Under the pieces are notes generated by a model. The model did no database searches and was not told the origin of the DNA. It saw nothing but the letters and a program-made list of their open reading frames with translations. From NCBI GenBank assembly GCA_038258095.1, contig JBBSQE010000078.1, positions 1 through 12,609 on the forward strand: 12,609 nucleotides of DNA, written 5' to 3'. This document shows positions 1 through 5,015 of the stretch, in pieces. The translations under genes and the position numbers were made by a program. Within the stretch, counting starts at the first letter, position 1, and each line of letters opens with the position of its first letter. The DNA comes from JBBSQE01 sp038258095. GTDB taxonomy: Bacteria > Actinomycetota > Thermoleophilia > Solirubrobacterales > 70-9.

Positions 1-572
1 CGGAGCGTCGAGTACGAGTCCTTCGTCGTGCCGCATCGCATCCCGCCGGAGTTGTTGGCGATGACGCCCCCGAGCGTCGCGATGTCGGTCGACGCCGGGT
101 CCGGGCCGAGCTTGCGCCCGAGCGGCGCCAGCACCTTGTTGACGTGCCCCAGGACCGTGCCGGGCCCGACGCGGACGAGTGCGCCGTCCTCCTCGACGGC
201 CACCCCCGTGAAGTGGCGGCGGACGTCGATGAGGATGCCGTCGCTCTGGCCCTGGCCGTTGAGGCTGGTGCCCCCGGCGCGGAACGTCACCGGAATGCCG
301 TTCTCCCGCCCGTAGGCGACGACCCTCCCCACGTCCTCCGCGTCGTGGGCCATGACGACGACTCGCGGGAAGAGGCGATATGGGCTGGCATCGGACGCGT
401 AGCGGACGATGTCCGAGGCCCGGGCGAGGACCTTCTCGACGCCGAGCAGCCGCTCGAGGTCGCCGCGCAGCGGCTGGGCCGTCCCGGAAGCGAGGGAGTC
501 CGGAGCGCGGTCGGGCGAAGGCTGCGGGTCGTCCGGAGCGAGCGGGGCGGCGGCCGGCTCGAGGAGCGCCAT
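1..572 (-). CDS. FAD-linked 2-hydroxyacid (D-lactate type) dehydrogenase, N-terminal part
   Basis: The visible 190 residues are the start of a FAD-binding oxidoreductase of the PCMH/GlcD type; the gene continues past the left edge. After a Pro/Ala-rich leader of about 30 residues comes the FAD-binding domain. RAGGTSLNGQ (98-107) is the pyrophosphate-binding loop, and LGPDPAS followed by IATLGGVIANNSGG (about 155-177) is the second FAD segment. The spacing resembles the large actinobacterial FAD plus Fe-S oxidases, but the substrate and iron-sulfur domains are outside the window. Family members oxidise D-2-hydroxyacids such as D-lactate, glycolate or D-2-hydroxyglutarate to 2-oxo acids and pass electrons to the respiratory chain. 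The start is the ATG at 570-572; an ATG further upstream hits a stop within ten codons. It lies 39 bases after the mdlC-like gene on the same strand, so co-transcription is likely. The substrate is inferred only from that neighbour. Confidence 0.88.
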   Translation of the reverse strand, partial: MALLEPAAAPLAPDDPQPSPDRAPDSLASGTAQPLRGDLERLLGVEKVLARASDIVRYASDASPYRLFPRVVVMAHDAEDVGRVVAYGRENGIPVTFRAGGTSLNGQGQSDGILIDVRRHFTGVAVEEDGALVRVGPGTVLGHVNKVLAPLGRKLGPDPASTDIATLGGVIANNSGGMRCGTTKDSYSTL

Positions 573-611
573 CAGGATCTCGCTTTCCGGAGGTCCGGCA
601 TCGAACCTAGC

Positions 612-2210
612 CTAGAAGAGGCTCATGCCCGGCGCGACCGGGACCTCGACGAGCTCCGGCGCCTCGGATGCGAGCGCGGCCTTCAGCTCCTCACGGACCT
701 CCTCGCGGCTCGATGCGCGGCGGGCCTTGACGCCGTAGCCCTCGGCGACCGCGGCGACGTCCAGCTTCGGCAGGTCGAGCCCGGGTGCGCCGTTCACGTT
801 CTCGATCTCGGCGAACCACTTGAGGATCGCGTACTCCTCGTTTCGCAGGACCAGGAAGGTGACCGGCGTCTCGTAGGCGACCGCCGACCAGAAGGCGGTG
901 ATCGCGTACTGGGCCGAGCCCTCGCCGAGCACGCAGACGACGGGGCGCTCGGGCTGGGCGAGCTGGACCCCGACCGAGGCGGACAGGCCGAAGCCGAGGC
1001 CGCCGCCGGCGCCGAAGTAGTACGAGCCCGGCCGCGAGATCCGCAGCTGGTTTCGCAGCGCCAAGGTGCTCGAGGGCGATTCGAGGACGACGATGGCGTC
1101 GTCGGGCATCAGGTCCCCGAGCGCGGTCATCACGGTCGAGGAGTTCAGGGGGCTCTCCTCGGGGATCTCCTCAGGTGCCGGGCGGGCCTCGGGCGCTGCT
1201 CGTTCGGACTCGGGAACGGCGGCGAGGAGCGCCTCGAGCGCCAGCTTCACGTCGCAGACGATCGCGTCGCCCATCGGCGCGCGGGCCGCCTCGTCGGGGT
1301 CGCTGGTGATCGCGATCAGCTCGGCGCCACCGGGAAGAAGCGGCCCGGGGATGTAGGGGTAGTACGGGAACACGGAGCTGCCGACGACGAGGATCAGGTC
1401 GTGGCCCTCGAGGGTCTGGCCGACCGGGCCGATCGCGGGCGGAAGGACGCCGATGAAGTTGTCGTGGTCCTCGGGAAAGCCGAGCCGGCCGCCGCCGGTC
1501 GCCGGGGATGCCCAGACCGGGAGGTTCTGTCGCTCGGCCAGCGCGACCGCGAGGTCCCAGGCACCACTCGCGTCGATGTCCGGGCCGGCGACGAGGACGG
1601 GATTCGAAGCGCCGGCGAGCCGCTCGGCCAGATCGGCGATCGTCGCCGGAGCGGGACCCGCCGCGCCGGTGACCTGGCGGTTGATGTTGTAGGCGGCGTC
1701 GCCCGAGTCCATCTCGACAGCCCAGTCGTCCATCGGCAGGGAGACGAAGACCGGGCCTCGCGGCGGGAGGCCGGCCAGGTGTGCTCCGTGGGCGAGCGCG
1801 AGAGGGACTTCCTCGGCGCGGGGCGGCTCGTAGGACCACTTCACGAGCGGGTGTGGCATGCGCGTCGCATCGCGGTTGGTGAGGTTCGCCTGCATCGTGA
1901 TCTGGGCTCGCGTCTGCTGCCCGGCGGTGACGAGGAGCGGCGACTTGTTCGCCTGTGCGTTGAAGATCGCGCCCATCGCGTTGCCGACGCCCGGCGCTGT
2001 GTGCAGGTTGACGTGCGTAGTTTTGCCCGCTGCCTGCGCGTAGCCGTCCGCCATGCCGACGACCACTGCCTCCTGGAGCCCGAGGACGTAGCGGAAGTCG
2101 TCGGGGAAGTCCGCGAGCATCGGCAACTCGGTTGACCCGGGGTTGCCGAACATCGTCGTCATCCCCTGGACGCGGAAGAGGTCGAAGGCGGCCTCGCGAA
2201 CGGTGGGCAT
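612..2210 (-). CDS. mdlC: Benzoylformate decarboxylase-like ThDP-dependent enzyme
   Basis: At 532 residues this is the usual length for benzoylformate decarboxylase (Pseudomonas putida MdlC, 528), which converts benzoylformate to benzaldehyde and CO2 using thiamine diphosphate and a divalent metal. Similarity to MdlC as I recall it runs end to end: GNPGS (22-26) with active-site S26, LQEA with the ThDP-activating E47, LH with H70, TAGQQTRA, PLVKWSYEP, ARAPMGDAI, GSYYFGAGGGLGFGL, and the ThDP/Mg segment GEGS (429-432) to RN (456-457). Differences at functional sites: MdlC H281 corresponds to Y284, metal ligand D428 to E430, and T457 to E459. The protein may therefore be a related 2-oxoacid decarboxylase with another substrate preference. 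The start is ATG 2208-2210, with no Shine-Dalgarno but a TANNNT hexamer six bases upstream. The FAD-linked oxidase follows on the same strand. The family call is firm; the exact substrate is not. Confidence 0.9.
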   Translation of the reverse strand: MPTVREAAFDLFRVQGMTTMFGNPGSTELPMLADFPDDFRYVLGLQEAVVVGMADGYAQAAGKTTHVNLHTAPGVGNAMGAIFNAQANKSPLLVTAGQQTRAQITMQANLTNRDATRMPHPLVKWSYEPPRAEEVPLALAHGAHLAGLPPRGPVFVSLPMDDWAVEMDSGDAAYNINRQVTGAAGPAPATIADLAERLAGASNPVLVAGPDIDASGAWDLAVALAERQNLPVWASPATGGGRLGFPEDHDNFIGVLPPAIGPVGQTLEGHDLILVVGSSVFPYYPYIPGPLLPGGAELIAITSDPDEAARAPMGDAIVCDVKLALEALLAAVPESERAAPEARPAPEEIPEESPLNSSTVMTALGDLMPDDAIVVLESPSSTLALRNQLRISRPGSYYFGAGGGLGFGLSASVGVQLAQPERPVVCVLGEGSAQYAITAFWSAVAYETPVTFLVLRNEEYAILKWFAEIENVNGAPGLDLPKLDVAAVAEGYGVKARRASSREEVREELKAALASEAPELVEVPVAPGMSLF

Positions 2211-2216
2211 GGGCGC

Positions 2217-2222
2217 ACCCTA
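2217..2222 (-). promoter_or_regulatory. Putative -10 element of a leaderless mdlC transcript
   Basis: On the minus strand the hexamer TAGGGT ends six bases before the mdlC ATG, putting its last T at -7 if the A of the ATG is +1. This is the arrangement described for leaderless actinobacterial genes (TANNNT). No Shine-Dalgarno sequence and no good -35 box are visible. Confidence 0.4.
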
Positions 2223-2227
2223 CCGGG

Positions 2228-2289
2228 GCGTCCAACTCAGGACTGGACGGCTCAAGGAAGGAATCGGGCGGTCGATGTCGGTTGGACGC
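2228..2289. repeat. 9-bp inverted repeat with a third half-site, between mdlC and the peptidase gene
   Basis: GCGTCCAAC at 2228-2236 and GTTGGACGC at 2281-2289 are perfect inverted repeats at the two edges of the 80-base divergent intergenic region. A third copy of the core TGGACG lies at 2244-2249, giving CGTCCA...TGGACG with its left neighbour (2229-2249). This could be an operator controlling the divergent pair. No regulator gene is nearby, so the role is inference. Confidence 0.35.
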
Positions 2290-2290
2290 G

Positions 2291-3043
2291 ATGACCTCCT
2301 CCCAGGACAGGCCGGTGGCTGCCGGCGCCCCCCGAATCGGGCGTTCCTCCCACCCGTGCACACGCCTCGCGCTCGCCGCGCTGGCGGGACTTTGCATGGC
2401 GGGCCTGGCGGTCGTGCCGTCCGCCGATGCGGGCCCGCGCAGCACCCGGACCGTCAGCGCGCGCGGCCAGATCGTCCCGATCCCCCCGGCGATCCCCCAC
2501 GAGGCCGGGGACATGGTGGACCGGCGGATCATCCCCGACCTGCGCTGGATCGCGGCCAGGTTTCCGATCTACGTGACCGACGGCTACTCGGGCCCGCGCC
2601 CCGGCGACGGCCGGAAGGTCGGCTGCATGTGCCACACACGCGGCTCCGATCACTACAACGGCCTCGCGATTGACATCGTCCCCTTGAACGGCACGACGAG
2701 ATGCGACCGGAGGTGGGCGCCGATCACGCGGCTCGCGCATTGGGCGGAACCGCGGCAGGGCCACCCGGTGGCGCCGTTCGACTGGGTCGGCTATAACGGC
2801 GACGCGAACCACGGCTGCGGCAACCACCTCCATCTCGGATGGACCCACGCTCCCGCCAAGGAGTTCAGGCTCGCCTCCTGGGTCAGCGTGTTCGCGGGCG
2901 GCGCGACGACCGGCACGACCGTGCCGATCAGCCGCCAGCCGCCAAAGCCGAATGGCCCTACCGGCGGTATCCGGGCAGGCAGCACACCGCCGCCACCGGC
3001 CGCGACGGCGCCGACGGGCGGAGTCGGCGGCCGCTCGCTGTGA
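2291..3043 (+). CDS. Exported M15-like (D-Ala-D-Ala peptidase fold) putative metallopeptidase
   Basis: This 250-residue protein has a basic N-terminus, a hydrophobic stretch (about 26-43) and a likely signal-peptidase site after PSADA (43-47), so it is probably secreted. The core matches the M15/hedgehog zinc-site pattern: SDHYNGLAID gives H121 and D128, and HLHLGW gives H179 and H181. TDGYSGPR (96-103) precedes it, where M15 enzymes have a substrate-binding S/T-x-x-R stretch. Family members cut peptidoglycan cross-links or bind cell-wall peptides. C112, C114, C138 and C176 could form disulfides in an exported protein. The tail from about residue 205 is Pro/Gly/Thr-rich and probably disordered. 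I start at ATG 2291 because it places a signal peptide at the N-terminus; the longer reading from 2132 would overlap mdlC and add 53 low-complexity residues. No clear ribosome site is visible. It is divergent from mdlC and 34 bases before the lipoprotein gene. Confidence 0.68.
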   Translation: MTSSQDRPVAAGAPRIGRSSHPCTRLALAALAGLCMAGLAVVPSADAGPRSTRTVSARGQIVPIPPAIPHEAGDMVDRRIIPDLRWIAARFPIYVTDGYSGPRPGDGRKVGCMCHTRGSDHYNGLAIDIVPLNGTTRCDRRWAPITRLAHWAEPRQGHPVAPFDWVGYNGDANHGCGNHLHLGWTHAPAKEFRLASWVSVFAGGATTGTTVPISRQPPKPNGPTGGIRAGSTPPPPAATAPTGGVGGRSL

Positions 3044-3047
3044 TCTG

Positions 3048-3066
3048 ACGGAGGCCCCCGCTCCGT
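3048..3066 (+). terminator. Small hairpin between the peptidase and lipoprotein genes
   Basis: ACGGAG (3048-3053) pairs with CTCCGT (3061-3066) across a 7-base C-rich loop, just after the peptidase stop. There is no T run. It overlaps the putative -10 of the next gene by one base, so it may be a weak terminator or chance. Confidence 0.25.
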
Positions 3067-3071
3067 AGCAT
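3066..3071 (+). promoter_or_regulatory. Putative -10 element of a leaderless lipoprotein transcript
   Basis: TAGCAT ends exactly six bases before the ATG at 3078, so its last T is at -7 relative to that A. No Shine-Dalgarno sequence is present. This is the cleanest leaderless-type start in the window. Confidence 0.45.
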
Positions 3072-3077
3072 CGGGGC

Positions 3078-3548
3078 ATGAGGTTTTCCGGTCTCGTCGC
3101 GCTGGTCGTCTCCCTGCCGCTGGCCCTCGCGGGCTGCGGGTCAGAGCCGGCCGACACGCCCTCGGAGTGCCTCGGGGGTCGGGCTGCGATCCTGCGGATT
3201 CTCGACCGGCCCCCCGACCCGGCTTCCACCGGCTTCGCGACGCCAGGCTCCTGCCTGGTCTCCTCGCAGCCGGCTGGAGAGCTGGCGAACGCCGGCGGCG
3301 CGATGGTCGCCGCGGCGCAGACCCTGAACGCGCAGGGTCACCGCGACCCCGGAGGCGTAGCCCCGATCCGGCTCGGGTACCTGCTCGGCTCGGTCCGTAG
3401 CCGCGCCGCGGAAACGGGAGGGATCCACGACAACCTCGCCGAGCGAATCGAGGCGGCTGTCCTCTACAGCCCGGGCGGCAGGCCCCTCCCTCCCGCCTTC
3501 GAGAGGGGGCTCACGACAGGCGAGCGCGAGGCGGAAAGAGCCGGCTGA
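3078..3548 (+). CDS. Small lipoprotein of unknown function
   Basis: The 156-residue product starts with a short lipoprotein signal: MR, a hydrophobic run, and the lipobox LAGC (17-20), so C20 is the expected lipidated residue after signal peptidase II cleavage. The mature part of about 137 residues has two more cysteines (C31, C59), which could form a disulfide. It also has an Ala/Gly-rich middle and a basic/acidic tail ending EREAERAG. I recognise no domain. Start ATG 3078 is supported by the signal peptide and by the TANNNT hexamer six bases upstream. It lies between a cell-wall-peptidase-like gene and fumC, 57 bases ahead of the latter; neither neighbour suggests a specific role. It is coding by its lipobox and GC-rich third positions, but it is an orphan to me. 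Confidence 0.72.
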   Translation: MRFSGLVALVVSLPLALAGCGSEPADTPSECLGGRAAILRILDRPPDPASTGFATPGSCLVSSQPAGELANAGGAMVAAAQTLNAQGHRDPGGVAPIRLGYLLGSVRSRAAETGGIHDNLAERIEAAVLYSPGGRPLPPAFERGLTTGEREAERAG

Positions 3549-3605
3549 GGGTCCCGGATACCCTTCCTCCCGCGACACACTGAAACCGGAAACGAAAGGC
3601 AAGAA

Positions 3606-4919
3606 TTGACTGAGCAGCTCTGGGGCGGAGAGACGACCAAGGCGATCGAGAACTTCCCCGTCTCCGGCGTGCCGGTGCCCGCGCCGGTGGTGCGCTGGCT
3701 GGGCCGCCTGAAGGGTGCCGCCGCCCGCGCGAACGGCGAGCTCGGCGGCCTCGACTCCGACCTCGCTGATCGGATCGGCGCCGCCGGCGAGGCCGTCGGC
3801 CGCGGCGAGCACGACGACCAGTTCCCCGTCGACGTGTTCCAGACCGGCTCGGGCACCTCGTCGAACATGAACGCGAACGAGGTCATCGCCAACATCGCCG
3901 GGGACGGCGCGCATCCCAACGACCACGTCAACATGGGGCAGTCCTCGAACGATGTCTTCCCGTCCGCCGTCCACCTGGCGGCGCTCGACGAGGTCAAGCG
4001 CGACCTCCTGCCGGCGTTAGATGGGCTGCGCTCCGCCCTCGAAGCCAAGGAGGACGAGTTCGCCGACGTCGTCAAGGCGGGCCGCACCCATCTGATGGAC
4101 GCGGTCCCCGTGACGCTCGGACAGGAGTTCGGCGGCTACGCGGCGCAGATGAAGCTCGGGCACGACCGGATCCATGCGACCCTCTGCCACGTCGGCCAGA
4201 TTCCGCTCGGCGGCACCGCGACGGGAACGGGTCTGAACACGCACCCGGAATTCGCCGCGAAGGTCCGCGAGCGTCTCGCTTCGGAGTCGGGCCTCGAGAT
4301 CTCCGAGCCCCTCGACCGCTTCGAGGCCCAGGGCAACCGGGACGCGCTGGTCGAGCTCTCCGGCGCGCTGAAGGTCTACGCGATCTCGCTCAACAAGATC
4401 GCCAACGACCTGGCACTGATGGGCTCGGGCCCGCGCGCCGGCCTCTCCGAGCTGCGCCTGCCCGAGCTCCAGAAGGGCTCGTCGATCATGCCGGGCAAGG
4501 TAAACCCGGTAATCCCCGAGGTCGTGATCCAGGTCGCCGCCCAGGTGATCGGCAACGACGCCGCAATCACCATCGGCGGGATGCAGGGCCAGTTCGAGCT
4601 GAACGTCCGGGTCCCGTTGATCGCGAGGAACCTGCTCGACTCGATCAAGCTCCTGGCATCAGCCTCTCGCCTCCTCGATGAGCGCTGCGTCTCCGGCCTC
4701 GAGGCCAACGAGGAGATGACCACCCGCCACGCCGAGTCGACGCTGGCGACAGCGACGGCCCTGAACCCTCACATCGGCTACGACCGGGCGGCGGAGATCG
4801 TCAAGGAGGCGGCGGACTCAGGCCGCATCCTCCGCGAGGTCGCGATCGAGAAGGGGGTCTCGGAGGACGTCTTGAACAAGGCGCTCGACCACCGCAGGAT
4901 GGCCCGGCCCCACGACTGA
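3606..4919 (+). CDS. fumC: Fumarate hydratase class II
   Basis: Class II fumarase catalyses reversible hydration of fumarate to L-malate in the TCA cycle, as a cytosolic iron-independent homotetramer. All superfamily signatures are present: GSGTSSNMNANEVIAN, MGQSSNDVFPSA, GRTHLMDAVPVTLGQE with the active-site H162, and GSSIMPGKVNP (291-301) carrying the catalytic-loop serine (S292, aligning with E. coli S318), K298 and N300. The protein is 437 residues, about 20-30 shorter than E. coli FumC (467). The missing part is the N-terminal arm; ENFPVSG is reached at about residue 15. The start is TTG 3606: no ATG or GTG lies upstream in frame in the intergenic region, and AAAGG (3595-3599) sits six bases before it. 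It is 57 bases after the lipoprotein gene and convergent with the phosphoesterase gene. Function is essentially certain; the precise start is the only doubt. Confidence 0.96.
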   Translation: MTEQLWGGETTKAIENFPVSGVPVPAPVVRWLGRLKGAAARANGELGGLDSDLADRIGAAGEAVGRGEHDDQFPVDVFQTGSGTSSNMNANEVIANIAGDGAHPNDHVNMGQSSNDVFPSAVHLAALDEVKRDLLPALDGLRSALEAKEDEFADVVKAGRTHLMDAVPVTLGQEFGGYAAQMKLGHDRIHATLCHVGQIPLGGTATGTGLNTHPEFAAKVRERLASESGLEISEPLDRFEAQGNRDALVELSGALKVYAISLNKIANDLALMGSGPRAGLSELRLPELQKGSSIMPGKVNPVIPEVVIQVAAQVIGNDAAITIGGMQGQFELNVRVPLIARNLLDSIKLLASASRLLDERCVSGLEANEEMTTRHAESTLATATALNPHIGYDRAAEIVKEAADSGRILREVAIEKGVSEDVLNKALDHRRMARPHD

Positions 4920-4947
4920 GCGTCGGGCGAGGCGAGCACAGCGAACT

Positions 4948-4991
4948 GATTGGGGACTTGACGCCCGTATAGCGGCGTCAACATCCCAATC
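4948..4991. terminator. Likely bidirectional terminator between convergent genes
   Basis: Two 18-base arms (4948-4965 and 4974-4991) pair 7 bp and 8 bp, separated by a 3-base internal mismatch, with an 8-base loop (CGTATAGC). It lies 28 bases past the fumC stop and 24 bases past the stop of the opposing phosphoesterase gene, so it can fold in transcripts from either side. No T tract is present, as is common in high-GC Actinobacteria. Confidence 0.6.
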
Positions 4992-5015
4992 GCCATCTGC
5001 CCACCCGGCCGAGGA

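Noticed and set aside
144..2135. A 663-codon open frame on the plus strand opposite mdlC and the FAD oxidase
   Set aside because: Its protein is Arg/Asp/Gly-rich low complexity without recognisable domains, and it lies antisense to well-recognised genes. Such frames are common in high-GC coding DNA.
2132..2290. N-terminal extension of the M15-like protein by 53 residues
   Set aside because: It would overlap the mdlC start and put a basic low-complexity stretch in front of a normal signal peptide; ATG 2291 is simpler.
1171..2532. A 453-codon minus-strand frame overlapping mdlC
   Set aside because: Same strand but different frame from mdlC, Arg/Pro-rich, no motif; the mdlC frame is strongly supported.
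2252..3229. A 325-codon frame opposite the M15-like and lipoprotein genes
   Set aside because: Arg/Ala-rich with no domains. The opposite strand has a signal peptide, zinc-site motifs and a lipobox.
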